A DNA stretch of 64,000 nucleotides from the NCBI RefSeq assembly GCF_009828925.2, contig NZ_WUTY02000001.1, positions 4,804,492-4,868,491 on the forward strand. The letters are read 5' to 3'. The position numbers and the translations under genes are program-made. Of this stretch, positions 1-10,062 are shown one piece after another. Numbering within the stretch: position 1 is the stretch's first letter; each line of letters opens with the position of its first letter. This DNA is from Methylicorpusculum oleiharenae. Its GTDB lineage: Bacteria; Pseudomonadota; Gammaproteobacteria; Methylococcales; Methylomonadaceae. Below the pieces are notes generated by a model. That model had not been told where the DNA came from and made no database searches. It saw only the letters and a program-made list of their open reading frames with translations.

Positions 1-116
1 GTTTGATTCGTTTATTATTTTGTTGAATTACCCCCATAAATTGCCTATGCTCCGGGCTTGGAAATAAATACCTAAACCCTATGTGTTTCTCTGTGTCTTA
101 GCTTAAAGGAAGTCTC

Positions 117-1679
117 ATGAAAATTGGTGTCCCCAAAGAAGTACACGAAGGTGAAAAACGCGTTGCGACAACGCCCGAAGTTGCAGAACTATTGATCAAA
201 CTCGGATTTTCAGTCGCTATCGAAAGTGGCGCGGGCTCCGCTGCAGATATTCCGGATGAAGCTTACAAAAATGTAGGCGTAGAAATAATCAATAACACCC
301 GCACCCTCTGGAAAAACTCCGATATTATCGTAAAAATCAGAGCGCCCGAACTGCACCCCGAAATTAATAAAGACGAAACTGACCTGCTCAAAAAAGGCGG
401 GCATTTAATCAGTTTCATCTGGCCTGCCCAAAACGAGGCTCTGCTGCAAAAGCTGGCAAAAAAAAATGCGACCGTTTTCGCGATGGATAGCATTCCCCGC
501 ATTTCCCGAGCACAAAAAATGGATGCCTTAAGCTCCATGGCCAACATTGCCGGTTATCGTGCGGTTGTTGAAGCGGCTCAGCATTTCGGCCGCTTCTTTA
601 CCGGCCAGATTACCGCTGCCGGTAAAATCCCACCGGCCAAAGTATTGGTGATTGGCGCCGGAGTAGCAGGGCTGGCGGCCATAGGCGCCGCAAAATCATT
701 AGGCGCAATTGTCAGAGCTTTCGATACCCGTCCTGAAGTCAAAGAACAAATTGAAAGCATGGACGCCGAATTCTTGATGCTGGATTTCAAGGAAGACGGT
801 TCCGGCACAGGCGGATACGCCAAGACCATGTCCAAAGAATTCATTGAAGCGGAAATGGCTTTGTTTGCCCAGCAGGCCAAAGAAGTCGATATCATCATCA
901 CGACTGCGTTAATACCTGGAAAACCTGCACCGGTTCTAATCACTGAGGCCATGGTAGCGTCTATGAAACCGGGCAGCGTTATAGTCGATTTGGCCACTGA
1001 ACAAGGTGGAAACTGCGAAGTCAGCACCAAAGATCAGGTGATTTCCAAACACGGCGTTACCGTTATCGGCTACAGTAACTTACCCAGCCGCCTGGCCAAC
1101 CAGGCCAGTCAGTTATATGCCACCAACATTCGTCATTTGTTGACTGATTTGTGTCCCGAGAAAAACGGCGAACTGAACGTCAATATGGAAGATGAAGTCA
1201 TCCGCGGCGCCACCGTCATCAAAGCCGGAAAAATTACCTGGCCGCCACCACCGCCGACACTTTCCGTAGCACCGGCGGCAAAACCTGCGGCCTCGGTTCC
1301 GGTCAAAGTCGAACAGCCAAAAACCAGTATTATTCCTGCTCCTGTCAAACAATATGCTCCGATGATCCTGGGCGCCCTGCTTCTATACCAGTTAGGCTCG
1401 GTAGCCCCGGCATCTTTTATGTCGCATTTCACCGTATTTGTGCTGTCCTGTTTTATCGGCTACCAAGTCATCTGGAACGTCTCGCCCTCTCTGCATACCC
1501 CCCTGATGAGCGTCACCAACGCCATTAGCGGCATCATAGTACTGGGCGCCCTGATTCAAGTCTCGGCACCGGGTTTCTTAATCACACTGCTGGCCGGATT
1601 AGCCGTGCTTGTGGCCTCAATCAACATCGCCGGGGGCTTTTTGGTAACCCGCCGCATGTTGGAAATGTTCAGAAAATAG
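117..1679 (+). CDS. pntA: NAD(P) transhydrogenase subunit alpha
   Basis: Alpha subunit of the inner-membrane proton-translocating transhydrogenase, which passes hydride between NADH and NADP+ using the proton gradient. The 520 residues match the fused alpha type (E. coli about 510). The N-terminal NAD(H) domain has a [13 protein letters not shown] dinucleotide-binding segment near residue 179. A Pro/Ala-rich linker (about 375-400) leads to three or four hydrophobic C-terminal helices. An AAAGGAAG ribosome site lies about 6 bases before the ATG. pntB follows after 10 bases, so the two form an operon. In one-carbon metabolisers this enzyme is a usual NADPH source; that role here is inference. 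Confidence 0.96.
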   Translation: MKIGVPKEVHEGEKRVATTPEVAELLIKLGFSVAIESGAGSAADIPDEAYKNVGVEIINNTRTLWKNSDIIVKIRAPELHPEINKDETDLLKKGGHLISFIWPAQNEALLQKLAKKNATVFAMDSIPRISRAQKMDALSSMANIAGYRAVVEAAQHFGRFFTGQITAAGKIPPAKVLVIGAGVAGLAAIGAAKSLGAIVRAFDTRPEVKEQIESMDAEFLMLDFKEDGSGTGGYAKTMSKEFIEAEMALFAQQAKEVDIIITTALIPGKPAPVLITEAMVASMKPGSVIVDLATEQGGNCEVSTKDQVISKHGVTVIGYSNLPSRLANQASQLYATNIRHLLTDLCPEKNGELNVNMEDEVIRGATVIKAGKITWPPPPPTLSVAPAAKPAASVPVKVEQPKTSIIPAPVKQYAPMILGALLLYQLGSVAPASFMSHFTVFVLSCFIGYQVIWNVSPSLHTPLMSVTNAISGIIVLGALIQVSAPGFLITLLAGLAVLVASINIAGGFLVTRRMLEMFRK

Positions 1680-1689
1680 GGAGAACAGC

Positions 1690-3081
1690 ATGTCACAAAG
1701 TTTAGTTTCTATGGCCTACGTCAGCGCTGCGATTTTGTTCATACTCAGCCTGAGCGGGCTAAGTAATCAGGAAACAGCTCGCAGAGGCAACTATTTCGGC
1801 ATGGCAGGTATGACCATCGCCATTTTAGCCACCATTTTCAGCGCTTCCGTAACGGCTTATGCGATATTGATAACCGCGCTGCTCATTGGCGGATTCATAG
1901 GCGCAAAAGCGGCCGCTAAAGTTGAAATGACCCAAATGCCTGAATTGGTTGCCATCATGCACAGCCTGGTGGGACTTGCTGCGGTGCTTGTCGGCTATGC
2001 CAACTTCATGGATAGCTCATCGCCGCTGGAAGGTATAGAAAAATCCATTCATGAAGTTGAAATTTATGTCGGCATTTTAATAGGTGCTATCACTTTTTCA
2101 GGTTCAGTAATCGCATTTGGCAAACTGAGCGGCCGCATTGACGGCAAACCTTATTTAATGCCGGGACGGCACTGGTTAAATTTGAGCTTACTCGTTTTTG
2201 TCATTTTGCTAGGCAATGTGTTTCTGTCACAAGCTGAAAGCGGCGGCGGAACATTTCCCTTGTTACTCATGACACTGATAGCCCTGGCTTTTGGCGTTCA
2301 TATGGTTATGGCCATAGGCGGGGCGGACATGCCGGTCGTGGTTTCAATGTTGAACAGCTATTCCGGATGGGCGGCAGCGGCAACCGGCTTTATGCTCAGT
2401 AACGATTTATTGATCGTGACGGGCGCATTGGTTGGCAGCAGCGGCGCAATTTTGAGTTATATCATGTGCCGGGCCATGAATCGCAACTTCATCAGTGTTA
2501 TCGCCGGTGGTTTCGGCACCAGTTCGGGAGGCGAATCGGCTGCAATAGAAGGTGAAGTAACTCCGATCAGCGCAGATGAGACGGCACAATTATTATCGGC
2601 TGCAAAAAGTATTATGATCGTTCCTGGTTACGGCATGGCGGTAGCTCAAGCTCAGCATACTGTTTTTGAAATCACCAAATTCCTGCGTAACCAGGGCAAA
2701 ACCGTACGATTCGGCATTCATCCGGTAGCCGGGCGTATGCCAGGGCATATGAACGTCTTGCTCGCCGAAGCGAAAGTGCCTTATGACATCGTTTTTGAAA
2801 TGGAAGAAGTCAATGAAGATTTCGGACATGTCGATGTCAGTATCGTGATAGGCGCCAATGACATCGTCAATCCCTCTGCGCTTACCGACCCAAACAGCCC
2901 TATTGCCGGCATGCCGGTTTTGGAAGTCTGGAAGAGTCATACCACGATAGCGATGAAACGCAGTATGGCTTCTGGTTATGCCGGTGTCGGCAATCCTTTG
3001 TTTGTCATGGAAAACACCCGGATGTTATTTGGGGATGCTAATGAAACATTACAGGCGGTTCTTAAATCGTTAAATGCTTAA
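1690..3081 (+). CDS. pntB: NAD(P) transhydrogenase subunit beta
   Basis: Beta subunit of the same transhydrogenase. The N-terminal two thirds of the 463 residues is a run of hydrophobic helices that carries the proton path. The C-terminal third is the soluble NADP(H) domain, with [12 protein letters not shown] near residue 312 and [14 protein letters not shown] after it. Length matches the family (E. coli about 462). It starts 10 bases after pntA behind a GGGAGA ribosome site. A weak hairpin without a T tract follows the stop (arms 3095-3105 and 3117-3127). Confidence 0.96.
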   Translation: MSQSLVSMAYVSAAILFILSLSGLSNQETARRGNYFGMAGMTIAILATIFSASVTAYAILITALLIGGFIGAKAAAKVEMTQMPELVAIMHSLVGLAAVLVGYANFMDSSSPLEGIEKSIHEVEIYVGILIGAITFSGSVIAFGKLSGRIDGKPYLMPGRHWLNLSLLVFVILLGNVFLSQAESGGGTFPLLLMTLIALAFGVHMVMAIGGADMPVVVSMLNSYSGWAAAATGFMLSNDLLIVTGALVGSSGAILSYIMCRAMNRNFISVIAGGFGTSSGGESAAIEGEVTPISADETAQLLSAAKSIMIVPGYGMAVAQAQHTVFEITKFLRNQGKTVRFGIHPVAGRMPGHMNVLLAEAKVPYDIVFEMEEVNEDFGHVDVSIVIGANDIVNPSALTDPNSPIAGMPVLEVWKSHTTIAMKRSMASGYAGVGNPLFVMENTRMLFGDANETLQAVLKSLNA

Positions 3082-3171
3082 AAGTTAAGTTCCCAAGCAT
3101 TCCCGGCCTCAAAAAACGGAAATGCTTAGCTGCCCTGTCTAATCGAAAAAACGTCTGGCTTTAGAAGATGC

Positions 3172-3315
3172 GGGGGTGTCTGGCTAGGATGTCGGCAGCG
3201 GAGGCTGCCGACAAGCGTGCACTAAGGTATTTACGGCGTCCTGTCTAACGAGTAACCGCGCCATACGGCGGCCTTTCATGTGCAGGGGTGATGCCAACCT
3301 TCATGAACGTTAGGA
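3172..3315. repeat. Dispersed intergenic repeat B, copy 1
   Basis: Non-coding element after pntB. It has a perfect 9-bp hairpin (3191-3199 with 3204-3212), then the family core TTTACGGCGTCCTGTC and a tail containing TTCATGAACG-TTAGG. The same core recurs at 47131-47280 and 58905-59000, always between genes. Confidence 0.6.
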
Positions 3316-3363
3316 TGGTGCAACAGGTATTCTGATAGCTTGTTATATTAGTCACAGGCTAAA

Positions 3364-3819
3364 CTACTCACCCGCCACGCTAGAAATTCCGGAACTTAAT
3401 TCCTTAATTCTTTCATCGGCTTTAACCTGCTCGGTTACGTCGTATTGAACACCCAGGTAGTAGATAATGCGGCCGTTTCTATCAAAGAGAGGAATAATTT
3501 TGAGTCGATTGAAAAACAGTTCCCCGTTTTTCTTATAATTACGAAGGGTAACGACTACCCCCTGATTATTCCGGATGGCCTGGAAAATCTGGTAGCGTGC
3601 ATCTTGATCGCGGTCAGGACCCTGCAGAAACCGGCAGTTATGTCCTATGACATCTTCCTGAGAATATCCTGTCATCGTCTCGAACGCTTTGTTCGCATAA
3701 ACTATCGGCATATCTGGTAAATCCGGATCCGCCAGAGTGACGCCGTTAACACATTCATCCAGTATCTCGGAGAGTATCTGAGGAATGAGCCCGGGATCTT
3801 TTTCAGTGATAAAAGGCAT
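3364..3819 (-). CDS. Short LOV-domain photoreceptor
   Basis: A 151-residue protein made almost only of a PAS/LOV domain. The flavin-adduct motif GHNCRFLQGPDRDQ is intact with its Cys at residue 62, followed by the usual LOV segments (NYKKNGELFFNRL; YYLGVQYDVTEQ). It should bind flavin and respond to blue light; this rests on established LOV chemistry. There is no output domain, only a short C-terminal helix (residues about 130-151), as in short LOV proteins that signal by dimer rearrangement. A GGAG ribosome site lies 8 bases before the ATG. It is monocistronic, and the partner is unknown. The two-component genes at 4.4-6.5 kb are the nearest candidates, separated by 600 bases. Confidence 0.88.
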   Translation of the reverse strand: MPFITEKDPGLIPQILSEILDECVNGVTLADPDLPDMPIVYANKAFETMTGYSQEDVIGHNCRFLQGPDRDQDARYQIFQAIRNNQGVVVTLRNYKKNGELFFNRLKIIPLFDRNGRIIYYLGVQYDVTEQVKADERIKELSSGISSVAGE

Positions 3820-3976
3820 AAATTAACTCCATTGATTGATACGATCAGAGCCAAGCTCCTCAGCGTTATGAATTTTATTTACGATAAGCCACACTAAAAT
3901 AATGCGACTTGTTTTTTCAGCCCAATCAGCACACCTCATAGGCAATCATAAAACTAATGACTAACTGCCCCAAAAA

Positions 3977-4156
3977 TCAGCCTGGGTTGATTTCTGATAC
4001 TGCATCAGGCACCAATAAGTTCTTAATATTGTTCACCGTATTTTGAGCACCCTCTTCAATCGCAACACGAATCAATTTTTCAAAAGGCCTCATAAAGAGT
4101 TCAATTTCCAATAATTCAAAAGAAAAAGTCAGCCTTGTTGTAGCATCTGAAACATC
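3977..4156 (-). pseudogene. 3-prime remnant of a coding sequence
   Basis: Reading the minus strand from 4156 gives an open frame ending in TGA at 3977, with coding-like residues (TRLTFSFELLEIELFMRPF, then a helix with AIEEGAQNTVNNIKNLL). Its pattern resembles the C-terminal strand plus helix of SRPBCC/START-like proteins, but that is inference. The frame is open only back to a stop inside the repeat at 4150-4222, so the 5-prime part of the gene is gone and the repeat sits at the break point. There is no start codon with a ribosome site. The rest of 3820-4419 shows nothing else convincing. Confidence 0.35.
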
Positions 4157-4222
4157 CCTGTTGCAGAAGCCCTTTCAAGCCACCCGCCTCCACCCCATAA
4201 AATTGAAGGGGGTGAGTAGATG
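4150..4222. repeat. Dispersed intergenic repeat A, copy 1
   Basis: Contains AACATCCCTGTTGCAGAAGC followed by CACCCGCCTCCACCCC and AATTGAAGGGGGTGAG. This run recurs nearly unchanged at 35791-35866. It abuts the gene remnant at 3977-4156. Confidence 0.55.
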
Positions 4223-4419
4223 CTTACAAAAAACTCTCTCCAATGCCCCCAGAATCACTGGCATTATGACTTCTTAATTGGCTAAACAGATTAACATGGA
4301 TAAAATTCATGGCATAGTCATTCTTTTTTAACCAAAAACCAGGGCAAGCCGGTCTTTTAAACACAATAGTTAAGGATTTAAGCGAAATACCGGTCGTAAG
4401 ACATGATAAATCCTTACTT

Positions 4420-5811
4420 TTATCGCATATTTTCCGGTTTTCCGTTAAATATAACCTCAAACCGCCCTCCTCCCAATTGATCCGAGCTACCCAGGTTAAG
4501 TTGAGCCTGATGAAGCATCGCAATTTCTTTGACTATCGCAAGTCCTAAACCGCAACCGTCTCCCAGACTGCCGGGAATACGATAAAATCGTTCAAAAATC
4601 TTTTCCTGCTCTGCTGCAGGAATACCAGGCCCATCATCTTCGACAATCAACGAGGGATAGGGCTTAATAAGTACACTAATAACAATAACACCGCTCTCAT
4701 GCCCGTATTTAATCGCGTTGTCTATTAAATTACCCAATAATTCCCGCAACAGAATCTCATCGCCCTGAATGATAATATCGTTATCAGGACCTTCAAATAC
4801 CAACTCCATGTTGTGCTGAATTGCTAAAGGTGCATAATCAATCGCAAGCGCCTTGACCAATTTACAGAGCGCCAAAGGCTTAAGCTGATAGCCTGCCTCT
4901 AAAGGACCTGACTTAGCCAATACCAAAAGTTGAGTTATCAAATGAGACATTCGGTCGGCACTGACCTGAATCTGCTCCAAAGCAGGCTTCATCTCTGCCA
5001 GATCTTTTTCTCGAAGCGCGCGTTCTGCCTGTAATTTAAGTCCGGCCAGCGGTGTACGCAGTTGATGAGCGGCATTCGATATGAAGCGTTGCTGACCGGC
5101 AATTGCCAAAGCCAATCGATTAAACAGGTTATTAATCGTGTCCGTGAGCGTATGCACTTCCTGAAAAACATGAGATTCGGGAATCGGGCTTAAATCTTGC
5201 GGTGAACGCTGAGCTATTTCGTCAGCCAGTTCGTGTAAAGGCTGCAACCCCCGTTTAACACCCCTTAACAAGTAAAACCCAGCCATTATGACCAGTAAAA
5301 GCTGAGGAATTAAATCCGCCATGAGAATATCGAACATCATGACTCTTCGCTTTTTCTGTGTTTCTGCGACATGAATATGGATAGTCTCCGTCGCCTCATA
5401 AGCAAGAGGAACCTTGATTGACACGACTCTGACCGACTCGTCATTGACAATCGCATTGAAATAAATGGGCTTTTCAGTTTCTTGCGAGGAGCCCAATGTT
5501 TCGGGTACAAATGCATCGCCGGCCAATAAGCCTCTTTCCTCGGAGATAACATTAAAATAGGTTTTATCCAGATCATCCCATTTAAAAATAGCTAACGCTT
5601 CCGGGGGCAAATCAACTACAGCCTGTCCTTCTATAAGCTTGATTTCCTGCATTAAAGACCTTGCAGAATCGAGCAGCCATCGATCATAGGCCTCATCGAC
5701 ATAATGCAGTGTGGTGAAATAAGACAACACCGTTTCAACCGCCATGAAAAAAATGACAGGCACCGACAAGCGCAGAATAATCTCTGTCCTCAAGCTCCTT
5801 TTTTTATTCAT
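4420..5811 (-). CDS. Two-component sensor histidine kinase (TctE/QseC-like)
   Basis: Inner-membrane sensor kinase of 463 residues. Two transmembrane helices (about 10-35 and 160-185) enclose a periplasmic segment resembling the 2CSK_N sensor domain. HAMP-like and HisKA regions follow, with the phospho-acceptor His in NAAHQLRTPL near residue 249. The ATPase domain has NAIKYG, DDGPGIP and GLGLAIVKEI, so it looks active. An in-frame TTG start 15 bases upstream is possible, but the ATG at 5811 overlaps the regulator stop by 8 bases and gives the usual N terminus. It is transcribed after the response regulator. The signal is unknown. Similarity to TctE does not establish tricarboxylate sensing, since no such transporter is nearby. 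Confidence 0.9.
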   Translation of the reverse strand: MNKKRSLRTEIILRLSVPVIFFMAVETVLSYFTTLHYVDEAYDRWLLDSARSLMQEIKLIEGQAVVDLPPEALAIFKWDDLDKTYFNVISEERGLLAGDAFVPETLGSSQETEKPIYFNAIVNDESVRVVSIKVPLAYEATETIHIHVAETQKKRRVMMFDILMADLIPQLLLVIMAGFYLLRGVKRGLQPLHELADEIAQRSPQDLSPIPESHVFQEVHTLTDTINNLFNRLALAIAGQQRFISNAAHQLRTPLAGLKLQAERALREKDLAEMKPALEQIQVSADRMSHLITQLLVLAKSGPLEAGYQLKPLALCKLVKALAIDYAPLAIQHNMELVFEGPDNDIIIQGDEILLRELLGNLIDNAIKYGHESGVIVISVLIKPYPSLIVEDDGPGIPAAEQEKIFERFYRIPGSLGDGCGLGLAIVKEIAMLHQAQLNLGSSDQLGGGRFEVIFNGKPENMR

Positions 5812-6478
5812 TTTTTGAAGTTTCAAGCAAATAACCCAAGCCCCGGACCGTTCTTATCACTGCGCCATAGGGTTCAATTCGTTTACGCAACCGGTGGACA
5901 TAAACTTCTATGGCATTGTCGGCCAGTCCCTCGCCATCATTGGACAGGCGTTGAGAAATCCGCTCTTTGCAAACCACTTTTCCCGCTTGCATTAACAACA
6001 TTTCCAAAACTCCGAATTCTCTGGCTGAAAGTAATAGTAATTGCCCATCAGCTGATATCTGATGATCTTGTGTATCCAATGACAATCGGCCAACTTGAAT
6101 TACGTTACTGAAACCACCATAACAACGCCTTATCAAAGCATTGATTCGCACTTCCAGCTCTCGTAATTCAAACGGTTTGGTCAAATAATCATCCGCTCCC
6201 TGGGCTATTCCCTCAATACGGTCATTCATGCCGTCCCGAGCCGTCAATATGATAATGGGCAAACCTATCTTCCGGCTTCTTAGGCGCTTCAAAAGCTTTA
6301 AACCATCCATATCAGGCAAACCCAAATCCAGGACAATCAAGTCAAAGTCCTGCGCCGCCAACGCATGCTCTGCATAGCTACCGCTAGTTGCACAAGTGAC
6401 TGAATAACCGCTTTTGGACAGCGTATGGGTCAAACCATCGGACAATACATTATCGTCTTCCACTAATAAAATTTTCAT
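5804..6478 (-). CDS. OmpR-family response regulator
   Basis: DNA-binding regulator of 224 residues, partner of the overlapping kinase gene. The receiver domain (1-115) has the acidic pair D8-D9, phospho-acceptor D51 in VLDLGLPDMDG, and the K in DYLTKPF. A winged-helix domain follows (about 125-220, including EVYVHRLRKRIEP and TVRGLGYLL). Sequence type is closest to TctD/QseB/PmrA. It is transcribed divergently from the NhaD-type antiporter gene across 355 bases, so that gene is a plausible target, though only by position. Confidence 0.92.
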   Translation of the reverse strand: MKILLVEDDNVLSDGLTHTLSKSGYSVTCATSGSYAEHALAAQDFDLIVLDLGLPDMDGLKLLKRLRSRKIGLPIIILTARDGMNDRIEGIAQGADDYLTKPFELRELEVRINALIRRCYGGFSNVIQVGRLSLDTQDHQISADGQLLLLSAREFGVLEMLLMQAGKVVCKERISQRLSNDGEGLADNAIEVYVHRLRKRIEPYGAVIRTVRGLGYLLETSKNE

Positions 6479-6675
6479 ATCGACATGGGACAGAAATACT
6501 TGAAAGGTAATAGAAAGTTAAAAAAGCTATGCTTAAACGTATATTTTTTTAAAGACCTGTTTGTTGCTCAAACCAATTTCCTGAAGAGAATCATTTTTAT
6601 ATCTGTTATGGTCAGTAAAACAAGATGCTATTTACCACTTATGTAACCAGGATAGTCTCACGCGTTCTTTGTAAA

Positions 6676-6720
6676 TCAATCACCTACACCCTCAATTCAA
6701 GGCGAGCGACTAGTAAGTAC
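6676..6720. repeat. Dispersed intergenic repeat A, copy 2 (half unit)
   Basis: Carries ATCAATCACCTACACCCTC followed by AATTCAAGGCGAGCGAC, the half-unit core shared with 8619-8662, 35715-35866 and 57521-57625. The rest of the 6479-6833 spacer holds the two divergent promoters, with no clear element. Confidence 0.5.
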
Positions 6721-6833
6721 GGGGGCATTATTTACATAGTACCTTGTGCACGAATATGAGCAGATAATTTTTTAAAGGTTCCGTAAACAGTAACTGATAG
6801 ATCCATGAAGACTTCAGTTTTTCATATCTTAAA

Positions 6834-8279
6834 ATGGATAACGCCTTTTCCATTTCTCACCTGGAATATTTGTCTATGAAAACCGTATTCAACTCAATGT
6901 TGTTTAACCTTTTTTTATTTTTACCCCTATCAGCGTGGAGCTCTGAACCTGATAGTGATCGGTTAAACTTAACTACAGAGACCACGGGGTATATAGCGCT
7001 TTTTATTTTCTTTCTGGCCTACCTCCTGGTCATTTTTGAGGAAAAGCTACATTTACAAAAATCCAAACCGGTTCTAATTGTCGCCGGTTTAATTTGGGCG
7101 CTAATTGCGTTCGCATATCAATCACAAGGCTTGACTGATCAGGTATCGATCGCATTGAGACATAATTTTCTCGAATACTCGGAACTTTTCTTTTTTCTGT
7201 TGGTTGCAATGACTTACATCAGCGCAATGATTGAGCGGGGCGTGTTTGATGCCCTTCATTATCGCTTGGTCTCGCGGGAATTCAGCTATAGGCAGCTTTT
7301 CTGGATCACAGGATTGTTAGCATTTTTCATCTCTCCCGTGGCCGATAATTTGACCACCGCATTAATTATGTGCACAGTCGTTTTGACTGTAGGCGCCTCA
7401 AAACCGCAATTCATAGGCATTGCCTGCGTCAATATTGTTGTAGCGGCAAATGCAGGAGGAGCGTTTAGTCCTTTTGGCGACATCACTACATTAATGGTTT
7501 GGCAAAAAGATATCTTAGACTTTTGGACTTTTTTTAAACTGTTCATACCTTCACTCATTAACTTTTTAATCCCTGCAGCCATTATGCACAGGTATATCCC
7601 CAAGGGCCGACCTGAACTCCCAGACGAAGAAAATTTAACTATCAAACACGGCGGCATTATAATTATTATTTTATTTTTATCCACGATTGCCACCTCAATT
7701 GTTTTCCATCAATTTCTCCACTTGCCAGCTGCTTTTGGCATGTTGATGGGCCTTGGGTATCTGAAAATGTTCGGATATTATTTGAGGACCGCTTTTAGAC
7801 GCGAGCAATCTTCTTTCGACATGATCCCTGGCTCCGAAGTCAGCGGCAGCGCCTTCGACGTATTCAGTCATATAGCCAAATCCGAATGGGATACACTGTT
7901 TTTCTTTTACGGTGTCATTATGTCTGTGGGGGGATTGGGTTTCATCGGATATTTGAGCCTCACTTCCGAGTTCATGTATGGGGAAATGGGCGCTACCTCG
8001 GCCAATATTCTCATCGGAATAATGTCTGCAGTTATTGATAACATCCCCATCATGTTTGCAGTATTGACCATGAATCCGGAGATGCCGGAAATCCAGTGGC
8101 TTTTAGTCACGTTAACAGCCGGGGTGGGAGGCAGTCTTTTATCGATAGGTTCTGCTGCAGGCGTTGCGTTAATGGGGCAGGCCAGAGGCTACTATACATT
8201 TTTTAGCCATTTAAAATGGACTCCGGCAATTGCACTTGGCTATTTCATCAGTATTTATGCCCATCTGCTGATCAATTGA
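6834..8279 (+). CDS. nhaD: NhaD-type sodium:proton antiporter
   Basis: Multi-spanning inner-membrane protein (481 residues, about 12 hydrophobic helices) of the NhaD branch of the ion transporter superfamily. It would exchange Na+ or Li+ for protons. Diagnostic stretches include SPVADNLTTALIMCTVVL, AANAGGAFSPFGDITTLMVW and the C-terminal VIDNIPIMFAVLTMNP and GGSLLSIGSAAGVALMG. The start is uncertain: the ATG at 6876 begins a signal-like segment (MLFNLFLFLPLSAWSSEPD) and may be the true one. Neither candidate has a strong ribosome site. It is divergent from the two-component pair. Confidence 0.88.
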   Translation: MDNAFSISHLEYLSMKTVFNSMLFNLFLFLPLSAWSSEPDSDRLNLTTETTGYIALFIFFLAYLLVIFEEKLHLQKSKPVLIVAGLIWALIAFAYQSQGLTDQVSIALRHNFLEYSELFFFLLVAMTYISAMIERGVFDALHYRLVSREFSYRQLFWITGLLAFFISPVADNLTTALIMCTVVLTVGASKPQFIGIACVNIVVAANAGGAFSPFGDITTLMVWQKDILDFWTFFKLFIPSLINFLIPAAIMHRYIPKGRPELPDEENLTIKHGGIIIIILFLSTIATSIVFHQFLHLPAAFGMLMGLGYLKMFGYYLRTAFRREQSSFDMIPGSEVSGSAFDVFSHIAKSEWDTLFFFYGVIMSVGGLGFIGYLSLTSEFMYGEMGATSANILIGIMSAVIDNIPIMFAVLTMNPEMPEIQWLLVTLTAGVGGSLLSIGSAAGVALMGQARGYYTFFSHLKWTPAIALGYFISIYAHLLIN

Positions 8280-8618
8280 CGCGTTACCAAGGATATGTTC
8301 AAAAGCAGCTTACAAAAATGGGTACAAGACGCGTAAATCAGTTAGTGTTGAGCTTTGCCTAAGTCTAAGCATGAGCGGCTGACGTAGCGGACAGCGATTT
8401 TTCATTTGCTCCATTCGATAAATGCACGATCAAATTGAGAGCGAACAAATCTTTATAAGCAGTTGCAACAGTCTGATACCATGTCTTTCAGGAACCTACA
8501 GGATGGTTTCGTCCCGCTCCCTGCGGCCTGAGTAAGTATCGACGACTCCTCCAGCAATATTGTGTTTAGGTAGTTGATTGAACAGGATTCAGCAAGAGGG
8601 AGTTATTCACGCACACTT

Positions 8619-8662
8619 TGAAATCAATCACCTACACGCTCAATTCAAGACGGGCGAGTTAC
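8619..8662. repeat. Dispersed intergenic repeat A, copy 3 (half unit)
   Basis: Carries AATCAATCACCTACACGCTC then AATTCAAGACGGGCGAG, a near match to the half unit at 6676-6720. It lies just beyond the end of the META-domain gene. The remaining 8280-8618 shows no gene. Confidence 0.5.
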
Positions 8663-8672
8663 AAGAAAGGTT

Positions 8673-9494
8673 CTATTGGGTCTGTCTGATAAAACTGATC
8701 AGCAAGGAACCCTCTTTATCGAGCAATCTCAGTTGATCGCCATTGATTTCATACCTCACGGCCTGAGTCAATGCCTTCAGATAATTAGCTTCAAGCGCCA
8801 TGACCCCTTCCTCGGCACAAGCCATACGCGTTGTTTTTACCGCCGTAATACTTAAATTTCCGGATTCTGCCCTATAAACAGCTGAAAATCCGTTACATCC
8901 GGCTTTTCCTTGAACAATCCCGCCAGCAAACGTCGCCACCGCCAAAGGGGTGTTTTTATCCGCTACGACACCACCCCGGCCATTATTAACCCCCGTCGCT
9001 TGCCATGGCGTATTTTCAAGAGCGGCCGGCACAAGCACATCGAATACCAGCAAGGATTTTCCCTCTTTATTCAAAAGAACTAAAGAGTGACCGTTTTCAC
9101 CTAACTGATATGCATCAACCTTTGCTAAAAAATCAAAATAGCGGCGTTCCTGTTCGTCAATTGTTGGGGAACAGGCCATCATTGTTGAGCCGATCGGGTT
9201 AACCACTGATAACCCGGTCTTCTCTTTAAGCTTAAAACTGCCAAAATAGCGGTTGCAGCCGCCGCGCCCGGTAAGTTTACCGTTAGTAAAAACCGCATCG
9301 ATTGCCGTACCTTCCAGCATCGGGATTATTTCGCCAGTAGCAGTGACAAAGTGCTTAAGTTGCCAACGGCTATCTTGCACATCGAGCGTCTTTGCATCTT
9401 TTTGACTTTGTATTGCATCAGAAGTGGATCTATCGGATTGCGCAGCGCACCCGATCAGTAACTGAAATATAACGAAAAACATTAGTCGCTTCAA
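8673..9494 (-). CDS. Tandem META-domain lipoprotein
   Basis: Predicted lipoprotein of 273 residues with signal MKRLMFFVIFQLLIGC (lipobox LIGC, Cys 16). Two META/HslJ-like domains follow, about 43-150 and 160-270. Each has the family W, a GxGGCNR/GKAGCNG-type loop and a TxMAC segment (TMMACS; TRMACA). HslJ-type proteins are linked to heat shock and novobiocin resistance in E. coli, but the molecular role is unknown. The start is a TTG codon. It is preferred because a GGGAG ribosome site lies about 8 bases before it and it gives the complete signal peptide. Confidence 0.8.
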   Translation of the reverse strand: MKRLMFFVIFQLLIGCAAQSDRSTSDAIQSQKDAKTLDVQDSRWQLKHFVTATGEIIPMLEGTAIDAVFTNGKLTGRGGCNRYFGSFKLKEKTGLSVVNPIGSTMMACSPTIDEQERRYFDFLAKVDAYQLGENGHSLVLLNKEGKSLLVFDVLVPAALENTPWQATGVNNGRGGVVADKNTPLAVATFAGGIVQGKAGCNGFSAVYRAESGNLSITAVKTTRMACAEEGVMALEANYLKALTQAVRYEINGDQLRLLDKEGSLLISFIRQTQ

Positions 9495-9588
9495 AATTCA
9501 CGCTCCCATTGATGCGGTCAGAACAGTCAGATACCTGATTAATCAGTTGATGTGTACTCTGCGCTACGAAACTAAAGGCCAAAATACT

Positions 9589-10062
9589 TTACTTTTCTAT
9601 CAGGACAACCGCTTGAACGGCAATGCCTTCTTTTCGTCCTTCAAAACCCAGTTTCTCGGTAGTGGTCGCTTTGACATTGATATCATCGACAGTCACATCC
9701 AAATCCTCGGCAATATTGAAGCACATCTCAGGAATATAAGGCGCCATCTTGGGCGCCTGGGCGATGATGGTAATATCCGCGTTGACCAGTTTATAACCTT
9801 TTTCCCGCACGATACGGTGGACATGCCGCAATAAAACCCGGCTATCGGCACCCTTAAATTCCGGGTCGGTATCTGGAAAATGCTTGCCGATATCACCCAA
9901 TGCCGCCGCGCCCAATAACGCATCGCACAATGCATGCAGCACCACGTCGCCGTCAGAGTGCGCTTCCAGGCCTTTTTCATACGGAATAGTGACGCCACCC
10001 AGGATCACATCGCCATCGTCTTTAAACCGATGAACATCATAGCCTTGACCAATTCGAATCAT
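9589..10062 (-). CDS. ispF: 2-C-methyl-D-erythritol 2,4-cyclodiphosphate synthase
   Basis: Fifth step of the MEP isoprenoid pathway: cyclises CDP-methylerythritol 2-phosphate with release of CMP. The 157 residues are full length for the trimeric enzyme. Metal ligands are visible in GYDVHRF (D9, H11) and [20 protein letters not shown], with the late [14 protein letters not shown] motif. Its start overlaps the ispD stop by 4 bases (ATGA), so translation is probably coupled. Confidence 0.97.
   Translation of the reverse strand: MIRIGQGYDVHRFKDDGDVILGGVTIPYEKGLEAHSDGDVVLHALCDALLGAAALGDIGKHFPDTDPEFKGADSRVLLRHVHRIVREKGYKLVNADITIIAQAPKMAPYIPEMCFNIAEDLDVTVDDINVKATTTEKLGFEGRKEGIAVQAVVLIEK

Noticed and set aside
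4224-4523. 99-codon minus-strand frame after the sensor kinase
   Set aside because: It overlaps the kinase 3-prime end in another frame and has no start signal or family likeness.
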